Source of the DNA: a virus
Strand: one strand, 5' to 3'
IMG/VR virus record: IMGVR_UViG_3300030333_003826
Span: 1 to 30,305 of that record
Length of the DNA stretch: 30,305 nucleotides
The translations under genes and the position numbers were made by a program. Positions 1 through 7,838 of this stretch are shown here, piece by piece. Under the pieces are notes generated by a model. That model worked only from the letters and a program-made list of their open reading frames with translations. It made no database searches and was not told the origin of the DNA. Within the stretch, counting starts at the first letter, position 1. Each line of letters begins with the position of its first letter.

Positions 1-3000
1 TGAACCTGAGGTAAACCAGTTGAATAGTTACCTGGACCATATCCAACATATTCAAATGTATGTCCAGATGCACGTAGAATAGAAGGTCTACGGAATTCAA
101 CAGGAATTGGTTTAATCTTTTTAACTACTGCTCCATTAAGGTGTTTAGACTTTATAGATCCTAAAGCACCACGAATTACACTTATCTCATTGTTACTAGA
201 TCCAGAAAGAGTAGATGAGGAAACTCTCATTATCTCATTTCCAATCTGTATGTAAGATCCCAATGGGAATCTAGTCATGGTTCCTATACCAGCAGCATTT
301 GGAAGTGCGACATTAATAGTAGTAGCAGCAGCTAAACAATCTGCTACGAGTTTCAAACTTTCATTATCATAGAAAGATAAACCTCTAGTACCAAGATTCT
401 CACCATCTTTATCGGAAAGTGCATTGTTAGTATCCATTCCCAATTTATAGATGGTACTAGATCCAGAAATATCTGTAAGACCAACTACTGCTTTGAATTC
501 ATCTACACTAACAACTTCACTAACAACAAAGTCACCAAGTCTTGAATTAGAACTGTTTAATATTCTGAAAGAATTTCCAACAACTAATCCATGTCCAGTA
601 GAGGTATTAACTGTTAAAACTTCATCAGTCCAAGCAGTAGATCCTATACTTACAGAAGGACCAAGATCAAGAATATATTGTCCAGCATAAGGAGTTGGAT
701 CTCCAATACTCTTCGCAATTGATATTTGAGTATGATTAGGAACCGTTGCGATTTTATAATATCCATCAGTTTGAGTTCCTATACCAGTTGCCTGAACAAC
801 ATCTCCAACGTTGTTAGCGATACCAATATCGGTTCCTGTGCTAGTGATAACATATCTCGCAGCACCATTACCAGCACCAATTCTAGTCTGATCAAAGTAT
901 AATGAATCAGAACTATATCCACCACCCTTCGCAATAATTTCAACACTACTTACAGCACCACCAGTAACAACTACTTTTGCAGTAGCACCTTTCCAAGTAC
1001 CAACTGTTGGGTCTGAATTATTGTTAAGTAGTTTTACGTTTTGATGTGTTCCAGTTATGTAACCAGATCCTGCAGTAATAGTTCCCTGTACTATTGCATT
1101 ATAATTATGTCCTCTATCAAAAGTAAGAGTAGCACTTGTACCACTATCACTTACAGTTGTAATTACATTACCTAAACCAAAGTCTTTAATAAACTTATCT
1201 GCAGTTTCTCTAGTTAAACTATCCTTTAAGTAATTGGTTGAAACCTCACCTAGAGGACTTCTCTTGGTTGTTGAAACAGTCGCAGAAGGATTAGGAGTTA
1301 GATTATCTCTATCAGTTTGTGGATAAAGATCAACTACATTCTGACTATACTTAAGATCAGTAAATTCCTCTGGCATTGCATTACCAGCATTTAGAACAAA
1401 TACATGATAGATACCATCTTGTATTCCTTCAATATAAGGAGTTATAGTTTCATTCCTGTAGATATAATAGTTTTGACCAATATCAGTTATTTCATATCTT
1501 GGAAGATCTGTATCTCTAGTTGTTACATCATTTGTAAATGTACCTACAGTATGTAATAATCCATCAGTGTCAGTCGTTGAATACTTAAAGGACTTACTAT
1601 CAACAATTTCACTAACAGAAAAGACACCATTGTATGCAGAATTTGCTGCTCCAGCAGTATTATTAGTACTTTTTACATTTTTAATAGTGACCTTATCATG
1701 AACATTTAAGTTATGAGGAAGATCGGTTAAAACAGTAACAACATTTGATGAAACTGTACATGTGCTAATGAATCTTGGATTTCTACCATATTCCCAATCA
1801 TCAGCATCTATAGAAGTTAAACTGAAATCAGCAGCTGATCTTGCTCCTGTAGTACTAGAATCTTGAATAATAAAACTCTCTTCTGGATTCTTTCCATTTA
1901 CAACTTCTTTAGGAACAACAACCCTCATCTTGTAGATTTTCTCGTCAAGAGATCTAGAGTCTTCTGTTCGAGAAATATAACTTACATTGGTAGTACCCTC
2001 ATCAGGAAGATCGGTTACAGGTGCAGGAGTATTAGCAATATCTAACCAAACACTATTAGCAGGATCAACAGTAATATACCAACCAGCAGTCTCTGTTACT
2101 GGAGTAGATGGAAATTCAGGTCTATAAAATGTAACATCATTACTATTAAACTGTATAGGAGATCCAATCTCACCAGACTCTTTATCATGAACTCTACTTT
2201 CTACACTTAGTTTAGATCCACCATAAATCGTGATTGCCTCTGAATTTTCAGCATCTGTAAATGAAGATGCTATTCTAATTTCTGTAGTAGAATCTACAAT
2301 AGCATAATAAAGAGTATGATCATCTAGATTTTCAGGAAGATCTGCATCATCACTAAAGACTCTAATACTTTCACCAGTTGTTAATTCATGTGTTCCAATG
2401 TTAAATTTATTATTAACTGGACCAGATATAACAGGATATCTCTTTACACTTACACTACTTCCCATGTAAACAGAGAGACCTGCACCTACTCCACCACCAT
2501 CAACCATCTTAACAGTTGCAGTACGAGTGACTCTATTTGGATTAGATCGTTTTCCAATAGGTACATATAATATTTCTTGACTACCAGAATTAATTCCTAC
2601 CTGTCCACCTCTTGCACCAATACGATATCCTGCGGTTAAAGTTGGTGGAGCATCACTATCATTTGTAAATCCATTAACATAAAGATGACTATTAATACCA
2701 ACTGCCGCAGTCTTAGAAGCATCAATCTTGAACCAATCAATCTTAGTTGTACTTTCTCCACTAGTTTTCGCAGTTCCAGCGATTGATTTTGGTGTAATAA
2801 TTGAAGTAATAAGTGCAGTATTATCCTTTTCAAAGGCTTCTGCTTTAAATCCATCAGAACTTAATGATAACTGACCAAAGTTAGAGTTGGAGTTTGTTAT
2901 AGATGCGTCTCCACCAGTCTCTGCACCAAAATGCTTATTATATCCAATAGCAAACACAGAAACTATCTGAAGTATAGCATCATTAATAATACTAACGTGT

Positions 3001-4484
3001 GTAGTTTCCCATCCAGATCTATAAATTGCATCAGAATCTAAATGATAAACCTTATTTACATCAAGAGCAGAAGATTCTGCTGCTAATTTACTACCAGTAG
3101 TAATAGTACTAAGGGATATACCTTCATAAGTTCTATTTGATTTGTTATATTTTACAAATGCTCTATCATCTTTCTGCAATGAAATACCAGTAAACTGGGC
3201 AACAACCATTGAACGGAAACCAGTTGCCTTCTTACCATCTGCCTTCATTCCCTGCATACCATAAACTGATCTCAATGAACAGTTAAAGATATAAGGAGAT
3301 GCACCTTCTACAGTATCAGTCTCAACAGTTACAGTTGCATTAGCAACACTAAGTCCTGTACCTGAAGTACTAGCAGATAATCCAGTTAGACTTCCATTAA
3401 TCAAATAAGTAAACTGAGTATCACTAAGAACCTCTTGAACAACTGAAGAAGCATTATAAGAAATTACAGTATTAGTTCCTTGACTTACTCCATCAACCTT
3501 AATAGGTGTTCCTTGGTTTAATCCATGTGGTTTCGCAGTTGTAATTGTAATAAGTCGAGAAGGAGTTGATCCATCACCAGAAATGATATTTGATATAGTA
3601 ATAGGATCACTTGCAAATGCACCAACTATTTCATATTCTGGTCTTCTCTTTGCAAAACCTTCAGGATTAAGAGGATACTTATCTGCAGCAGGAATTTCTT
3701 TTGTAGATGCTGAAGCATTAAATGCATTACTTAATTTATAGTAATACATGTCGAGATCAGTTTTCTCATATCCAGGTGCTGCTACATTAACACCATCTGC
3801 ATACTCAAAACAAGTTAATTTGTGATGAGAAAAGAGTGGAGTAGCTACATCATTTACACCATCAAAACTTTTATTGTTAGTATATACAGTTCCGTCTGTG
3901 TTACCATCAAATAAAGAGAACTGCCAGAAATAACATGCACCAGTAATTCTAAAAATAGCAGAACTAGGAACAGCAGGATCTATTGGGTTTGGAACATATT
4001 TTGGTCTTATCTTTGTCTTTCTTAAATCTAAACCAACTAAAGAAGTTCCTCTAGGTACAACAACACCACCATTTACACTATTAAACTTATATAAAATATT
4101 ATTTTTTTGCTCTATATCAAAATTAGAAGTCAGAGTTAATGTAAACTCATCTTGTGCGTTAGACTCTCCACCATTCGGGGCAACCGCTTTTGCTACAGTA
4201 GGATTACCAGAATCAGGTTTTATTGCGTATCCTGGACGGTTATCAATAACATGTTCACCAGGATATACAAGTATTGTTGTTCTTTCTATATAATCGTTAT
4301 TGTCACCAGATACATAAGAGAATCTCGCTGCTTCAATCAGTGCTCTCTGAATCGTCTTAAATGGTTGTGCTAACGAATTACCATCATTGTTTATACTATC
4401 GGAAGAATCAAGATCATTAGGATTAACATAAAGTATCCTTCCCTCAATGTTCTTGATAAAATTCTCTAATCTATTAAGAGGCAT
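1..4484 (-). CDS. Very long virion structural protein with beta-helix region, 3' end outside window
   Basis: I read an uninterrupted frame of at least 1494 codons from the ATG at 4484 (MPLNRLENFIKNIEGR) to the left edge; no stop lies in the window. Near residues 40-75 it reads PFKTIQRALIEAAR followed by TILVYPGEH, the usual opening of a right-handed parallel beta-helix of the pectate-lyase type. Around residues 500-550 it has VSVFAIGYNKHF and SITNSNSNFGQLSL, closely matched in the 1208-residue protein at 15317-18943. Further on come repeated beta modules with patterns such as PHGLNQG, PHNLNVHD and GHGLVVG. Near the edge it reads GHTFEYVGYGPGNYSTGLPQV, a stretch I associate with large structural proteins of marine T4-like phages. 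Role inferred: baseplate-attached fibre or spike protein. It has its own promoter-like motif in the 63-bp gap upstream. I could not match it to a named T4 gene. Confidence 0.8.
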   Translation of the reverse strand, partial: MPLNRLENFIKNIEGRILYVNPNDLDSSDSINNDGNSLAQPFKTIQRALIEAARFSYVSGDNNDYIERTTILVYPGEHVIDNRPGYAIKPDSGNPTVAKAVAPNGGESNAQDEFTLTLTSNFDIEQKNNILYKFNSVNGGVVVPRGTSLVGLDLRKTKIRPKYVPNPIDPAVPSSAIFRITGACYFWQFSLFDGNTDGTVYTNNKSFDGVNDVATPLFSHHKLTCFEYADGVNVAAPGYEKTDLDMYYYKLSNAFNASASTKEIPAADKYPLNPEGFAKRRPEYEIVGAFASDPITISNIISGDGSTPSRLITITTAKPHGLNQGTPIKVDGVSQGTNTVISYNASSVVQEVLSDTQFTYLINGSLTGLSASTSGTGLSVANATVTVETDTVEGASPYIFNCSLRSVYGMQGMKADGKKATGFRSMVVAQFTGISLQKDDRAFVKYNKSNRTYEGISLSTITTGSKLAAESSALDVNKVYHLDSDAIYRSGWETTHVSIINDAILQIVSVFAIGYNKHFGAETGGDASITNSNSNFGQLSLSSDGFKAEAFEKDNTALITSIITPKSIAGTAKTSGESTTKIDWFKIDASKTAAVGINSHLYVNGFTNDSDAPPTLTAGYRIGARGGQVGINSGSQEILYVPIGKRSNPNRVTRTATVKMVDGGGVGAGLSVYMGSSVSVKRYPVISGPVNNKFNIGTHELTTGESIRVFSDDADLPENLDDHTLYYAIVDSTTEIRIASSFTDAENSEAITIYGGSKLSVESRVHDKESGEIGSPIQFNSNDVTFYRPEFPSTPVTETAGWYITVDPANSVWLDIANTPAPVTDLPDEGTTNVSYISRTEDSRSLDEKIYKMRVVVPKEVVNGKNPEESFIIQDSSTTGARSAADFSLTSIDADDWEYGRNPRFISTCTVSSNVVTVLTDLPHNLNVHDKVTIKNVKSTNNTAGAANSAYNGVFSVSEIVDSKSFKYSTTDTDGLLHTVGTFTNDVTTRDTDLPRYEITDIGQNYYIYRNETITPYIEGIQDGIYHVFVLNAGNAMPEEFTDLKYSQNVVDLYPQTDRDNLTPNPSATVSTTKRSPLGEVSTNYLKDSLTRETADKFIKDFGLGNVITTVSDSGTSATLTFDRGHNYNAIVQGTITAGSGYITGTHQNVKLLNNNSDPTVGTWKGATAKVVVTGGAVSSVEIIAKGGGYSSDSLYFDQTRIGAGNGAARYVITSTGTDIGIANNVGDVVQATGIGTQTDGYYKIATVPNHTQISIAKSIGDPTPYAGQYILDLGPSVSIGSTAWTDEVLTVNTSTGHGLVVGNSFRILNSSNSRLGDFVVSEVVSVDEFKAVVGLTDISGSSTIYKLGMDTNNALSDKDGENLGTRGLSFYDNESLKLVADCLAAATTINVALPNAAGIGTMTRFPLGSYIQIGNEIMRVSSSTLSGSSNNEISVIRGALGSIKSKHLNGAVVKKIKPIPVEFRRPSILRASGHTFEYVGYGPGNYSTGLPQV

Positions 4485-4516
4485 TGTCTTATAACGGCCA
4501 AAATATTTCTATGTTT

Positions 4517-4524
4517 CTATTTAG
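4517..4524 (-). promoter_or_regulatory. Late-promoter-like CTAAATAG
   Basis: On the minus strand CTAAATAG lies 33 bp upstream of the ATG at 4484, in the only gap of more than 50 bp on this strand. It resembles the T4 late -10 core TATAAATA and is identical to the motif at 27376-27383. Function is inferred from position and similarity. Confidence 0.4.
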
Positions 4525-4547
4525 TCACCTAAAAAGTAAGTTATTTT

Positions 4548-4742
4548 TTATATCTCTCTTGTTGATAAATCTGCATACTGAATTTGAGACTCATCTAACC
4601 TATCAGTACACACTTTTAACACTCTCATAAACTGATCAGGATCTTCACAAGTCACTTCTTTTTCCTGTCCTTCTTCACTCAATAATAAAAATTTACGGGA
4701 ACACAAATCGATTATAATTCCCAATACTGTATCATCATCCAT
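4548..4742 (-). CDS. Small acidic conserved-type phage protein, 64 aa, function unknown
   Basis: The frame is open from 4763, but I chose the ATG at 4742 (MDDDTVLGIIIDLCSR). This start overlaps the last 8 bases of the oxygenase gene, which suggests translational coupling. The protein is acidic and shows a beta-strand-like start (VLGIIIDL, KFLLLSEEG) followed by a probable helix (DQFMRVLKVCTDRL). There is no signal peptide or membrane segment. I have no firm family name. Its coupling to the 2OG-Fe(II) oxygenase gene suggests co-production with that enzyme, but nothing in the sequence shows a direct functional link. Confidence 0.65.
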   Translation of the reverse strand: MDDDTVLGIIIDLCSRKFLLLSEEGQEKEVTCEDPDQFMRVLKVCTDRLDESQIQYADLSTREI

Positions 4743-5262
4743 TTTTAACACCAAAAGTAACAACTAATACAACCCTATCCTTAGTATGAGAAGTTTCTAC
4801 ACAATGCGTACAACCAGGAAACATAATAATATCATCCTCCTTTGGATCATGAGCCTCATTACCTACTATAGTTCTTCCACCAGCATTTGTCAAGTATATC
4901 AGAATATTACTATGTGGAAATTCATGGTCAACATGTTCTTTAGTCCTTTGAACTGGAAATATTGGTGTCATTAAATTTACATTCATCCTATAAAGGCAAA
5001 ATGCATCAATATTATTTGCATAAAATATTTCCTTTAAAACATTACCAACTAAAGGTGTATGATTAGAACATGTTTCGGGATATAATTGATCCCCACAGTC
5101 TGTTCTCTGTAAAAAAGTATGAGAAAAATATCTAAGAACATTTTTAGCATCACCAGGTTGAGCATTCCCTTTAAACCAAGGAAAATTTGAACCAGAAATA
5201 ATATTCTTTAAATCAATATAATTACAAGTTTTAGGATTATGTAATTTTTCAATGAGACTCAT
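4735..5262 (-). CDS. 2-oxoglutarate/Fe(II)-dependent oxygenase (prolyl/lysyl hydroxylase-like)
   Basis: This 175-residue protein has the double-stranded beta-helix signature of 2OG-Fe(II) oxygenases. The HxD pair is His110/Asp112 (HVDHEFPHSNILIYL). The distal His is probably His153 in FPGCTHCVETSH, and Arg163 in KDRVVLVVTF would bind the 2-oxoglutarate C5 carboxylate. Such enzymes hydroxylate proteins, nucleic acids or small molecules using O2 and 2-oxoglutarate. The start at 5262 has a GGTGAT Shine-Dalgarno-like sequence formed by the end of the upstream gene, 9 bp away. It lies 348 bp downstream of a collagen-like fibre gene, so the fibre is a possible substrate (inference). Such genes are frequent in marine T4-like phages with unknown substrates. 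His159 is an alternative metal ligand. Confidence 0.85.
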   Translation of the reverse strand: MSLIEKLHNPKTCNYIDLKNIISGSNFPWFKGNAQPGDAKNVLRYFSHTFLQRTDCGDQLYPETCSNHTPLVGNVLKEIFYANNIDAFCLYRMNVNLMTPIFPVQRTKEHVDHEFPHSNILIYLTNAGGRTIVGNEAHDPKEDDIIMFPGCTHCVETSHTKDRVVLVVTFGVKNG

Positions 5263-5271
5263 TTATGTATA

Positions 5272-5607
5272 TCACCAAGGTAATGTTTTAGATACTTCAG
5301 GAGGTGCTGGAGTATTCTTCTTAGATTCTATCCATGCCTCTGCATTTGTTTTTACAGTACTTTCAGCAAGTTCGTCTGCTATCCAACCCTTAACAATATC
5401 CTCTGATAAACTATCATATGCTATAAATCCTGACGCACCAGTTCCACCTTCAGCATCTACAAAATAAGTATTAGAAGTTGTTTTTGTAAGCTTTGAAGGA
5501 TTTGAATCATCAACAGAGACAGTTTTGATTACAACCTGAGAAACAACATCTGTTCCATCGTTTAATACTATTAAGTCACTAACAGTTTCGGTATGAGTAA
5601 TTGCCAT
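5272..5607 (-). CDS. Conserved-type hypothetical phage protein, 111 aa
   Basis: The protein begins MAITHTETVSDLIVLNDGTD and continues with alternating hydrophobic residues (VVSQVVIKTVSVDD), suggesting a small beta-sheet domain in the first 50 residues. A helical stretch follows (DIVKGWIADELAESTVKTNAEAWIESKK) and then a short Pro-containing tail. The start at 5607 lies only 3 bp after the collagen-like gene, with a GGAG element upstream. It is probably co-transcribed with the fibre and the oxygenase. The fold resembles small accessory proteins seen next to tail-fibre genes in marine myoviruses, but I cannot name a function. A fibre chaperone or a small virion protein is possible. Confidence 0.7.
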   Translation of the reverse strand: MAITHTETVSDLIVLNDGTDVVSQVVIKTVSVDDSNPSKLTKTTSNTYFVDAEGGTGASGFIAYDSLSEDIVKGWIADELAESTVKTNAEAWIESKKNTPAPPEVSKTLPW

Positions 5608-5610
5608 ATA

Positions 5611-7809
5611 TTAACACTCCATAGCTACAATAGACATTCCTTTTAATATATCTAGGGGATCACTTGGAGTATCCCCTTGTACTACATATTTCGCCCAAAC
5701 AGAATATTGAAGTGTGGGATAAGCAGTAGAAGTAAGACCAGCATCATGGACTTGAAGACTAGCAAAATTATATTTCCTGACATCACCATTCCAAGTGTCG
5801 ATGCTTCCAGCAAGATGAGTTAGTGCTAATTCTTGACCAAGATTAGTCCAACCACCAGATGTTCCTATTCTTCTCCGAAGTAAGAAATAAACATCGGTAT
5901 AACCACCATCATCGACAGTATTTATAATTCCATGTGTAAAAGGCATAGTTGCCTGAACTAAAATATTACGATTTGCATCTTTAGTAATTTGAGCTACCGT
6001 AGTAGATATTTGTGCATAAGCACCATTACTAAAACCACTAAAATCTCCTCCAAGTATACCACTCGCTACCCTAATAGAAGGAGCACCTCCTCCACCAGCA
6101 CTACTCCAGGTGGGTAGGCTACCAGATCCTTGACTTGTTAATACTTGACCTGCTGTTCCATAATTACCATCACCATTAGTATTAGACATATGCCCTAACC
6201 CAAGAGCACCATTCTTGTTCACACAATATCTTTGCTTATTAATTCTTTGATCAATAACTCTTATTACATTATCATCACTTGAAACATTTCCATAAACATC
6301 AATTGCATAAGAAATAGTACCATTAGGACTTGCAAACTGAAGATGACCACCTTCTCCAACAGTAGCAGTACCATTTGCACATGCTCTAAGAATTAATTCT
6401 CTGTTGTGATCAACACGAAAAGCTTCAGTACCGTCTACTACACCAGTAATATATGAATTTGATCCAGTTACAGAATTATCGGATACTTCTACTTTTGTAT
6501 CACCTTCCTCTATCTTATCTGACGCTCCACCTGCTGATGATCCATCAATCGTTAATGTATTATTACTAGCATTACCTACTACTGTAATTCCTCCAGTACC
6601 AGTAACATTTACATCATCTGTTGAACCGTCACTACCCTTAAGGCTTACTCCACTCGCCCCATTAGTAGTACCAAAGGTAGGTAAAGTATAAGTTACATCA
6701 CCCTTATCACCTTTATCTCCTTGATTACCTTTATTACCTTTTGCATCTACATCACCAGGATCACCTTTATCTCCTTTTACTGAATCACCCTTATTACCTT
6801 TTGCTTCTACATCACCTTGATCTCCTTTATTACCTTTCTCCCCTTTATTATCACCTTTTAGTCCTTTATCACCCTTATTACCTTTTGCTTCTACGTCACC
6901 AGGAGCACCTTTATCTCCTTTCTCCCCTTTATTATCACCTTTTAGTCCTTTATCACCCTTATTACCTTTTGCTTCTACGTCACCAGGAGCACCTTTATCT
7001 CCTTTCTGCCCTTTATTATCACCTTTTAGTCCTTTATTACCTTTCTCACCTTTATTACCCTTCTCTTCTACATCACCTTTATCACCTTTATCACCTTCAT
7101 CACCTTTAGCACCCTTTTCTGCATCACCTTTATCTCCTTTTACCTCATCACCTTTCTCTCCTTTTACTGAATCACCTTTATCACCTTTATCACCTTCATC
7201 ACCTTTAGCACCTTTAGCTAATACATCTCCATCAGAACCTTTTAGTCCTTTTAGACCTTTAGCACCTTTCTGCCCTTTATTATCACCTTTTAGACCCTTT
7301 AAACCTTTATTACCCTTTAGTCCTTTTAGACCCTTTAAACCCTTATCTCCTTCATCACCTTTATCACCTTTATCACCTTTATCTCCATCTCCTTTATCTC
7401 CTTTTACCGCATCACCTTTCTCTCCTTTTATTGAATCACCTTTTAGTCCTTTTAGACCCTTTAGACCCTTTAAACCTTTATTACCCTTTTCCCCCTTACT
7501 ACCTTCATCACCATCATCTCCTTTATCACCCTTTAGTCCTTTTAGACCTTTTAATCCTTTATTACCTTTATCTCCTTTTATCTCATCACCTTTCTCTCCT
7601 TTTACTGAATCACCTTTTAGTCCTTTTAGACCCTTATCTCCTTCATCACCTTTATCACCCTTTTCTGCTACTGCACCATCTTGTCCTTTTAGACCCTTTA
7701 AACCTTTTAAACCCTTTAAACCTTTATCACCTTTTTCACCTTTTTGTCCCTTGACACCAAGATCCGCAATGTTTACCCAAGCACCATTTTTTCTTATCTT
7801 TAACGCCAT
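5611..7809 (-). CDS. Collagen-like triple-helix fibre protein, 732 aa
   Basis: Residues 1-17 form a short N-terminal segment (MALKIRKNGAWVNIADL). A Gly-X-Y tract then runs from about residue 18 to 372, dominated by GDK, GLK and GEK triplets with Lys in the Y position and almost no Pro. Recurrent interruptions take the forms GDSVK, GDNK and GDVEAK. After residue 372 there is a beta-rich region with motifs common in phage tail fibres (GTAGQVLTSQGSGSLPTWSS near 570-590), then a compact C-terminal domain ending GMSIVAMEC that could drive trimerisation or receptor binding. The protein is probably a trimeric, flexible adhesin fibre on the baseplate or tail. A late-promoter-like AATAAATA lies 18 bp upstream of the ATG. 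The tract's 9-bp DNA periodicity makes it prone to length change. Confidence 0.85.
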   Translation of the reverse strand: MALKIRKNGAWVNIADLGVKGQKGEKGDKGLKGLKGLKGLKGQDGAVAEKGDKGDEGDKGLKGLKGDSVKGEKGDEIKGDKGNKGLKGLKGLKGDKGDDGDEGSKGEKGNKGLKGLKGLKGLKGDSIKGEKGDAVKGDKGDGDKGDKGDKGDEGDKGLKGLKGLKGNKGLKGLKGDNKGQKGAKGLKGLKGSDGDVLAKGAKGDEGDKGDKGDSVKGEKGDEVKGDKGDAEKGAKGDEGDKGDKGDVEEKGNKGEKGNKGLKGDNKGQKGDKGAPGDVEAKGNKGDKGLKGDNKGEKGDKGAPGDVEAKGNKGDKGLKGDNKGEKGNKGDQGDVEAKGNKGDSVKGDKGDPGDVDAKGNKGNQGDKGDKGDVTYTLPTFGTTNGASGVSLKGSDGSTDDVNVTGTGGITVVGNASNNTLTIDGSSAGGASDKIEEGDTKVEVSDNSVTGSNSYITGVVDGTEAFRVDHNRELILRACANGTATVGEGGHLQFASPNGTISYAIDVYGNVSSDDNVIRVIDQRINKQRYCVNKNGALGLGHMSNTNGDGNYGTAGQVLTSQGSGSLPTWSSAGGGGAPSIRVASGILGGDFSGFSNGAYAQISTTVAQITKDANRNILVQATMPFTHGIINTVDDGGYTDVYFLLRRRIGTSGGWTNLGQELALTHLAGSIDTWNGDVRKYNFASLQVHDAGLTSTAYPTLQYSVWAKYVVQGDTPSDPLDILKGMSIVAMEC
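6694..7758 (-). repeat. Gly-X-Y coding tract, 9-bp periodic DNA
   Basis: About 355 codons of collagen-type repeat give strong 3-residue (9-bp) periodicity. Short variants of ccttttagt, cctttatca and cctttatct recur on the plus strand. Runs of GLK triplets occur at residues 30-42, 88-95, 111-124 and 157-173. Long open frames on the plus strand here are shadows of this repeat and not genes. Confidence 0.9.
6841..7037 (-). repeat. 84-bp tandem repeat within the collagen-like gene
   Basis: Positions 6841-6924 and 6925-7008 match at 83 of 84 bases by eye, differing only at the last base. A third, partial copy runs from 7009 to about 7037. Each unit encodes 28 residues with the pattern GNKGDKGLKGDNKG plus a KGDKGAPGDVEAK-like half. 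Near-identity at DNA level suggests recent duplication. Confidence 0.85.
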
Positions 7810-7826
7810 AATTTATATCTTTTGTC

Positions 7827-7834
7827 TATTTATT
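7827..7834 (-). promoter_or_regulatory. Late-promoter-like AATAAATA
   Basis: The minus strand reads AATAAATA, one base from the T4 late core TATAAATA. It lies in the 29-bp gap between the protease and collagen-like genes, 18 bp upstream of the ATG at 7809. It would give a short leader for the fibre gene. Confidence 0.4.
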
Positions 7835-7838
7835 AGGT

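Noticed and set aside
2636-2854. Minus-strand 72-codon frame rich in Leu and Gln
   Set aside because: It overlaps the long minus-strand beta-helix protein in another frame, and the long frame continues uninterrupted through it.
4743-4763. Upstream in-frame ATG for the 64-residue gene, adding seven residues (MLLLVLK)
   Set aside because: The ATG at 4742 gives a more typical acidic start (MDDDTVLG) and the usual short overlap with the oxygenase gene.
6741-7754. Long plus-strand open frames rich in Leu, His and Tyr over the collagen-like gene
   Set aside because: They are the antisense reading of the Gly-X-Lys repeat. Their composition is an artefact of 9-bp periodicity, and there is no start signal.
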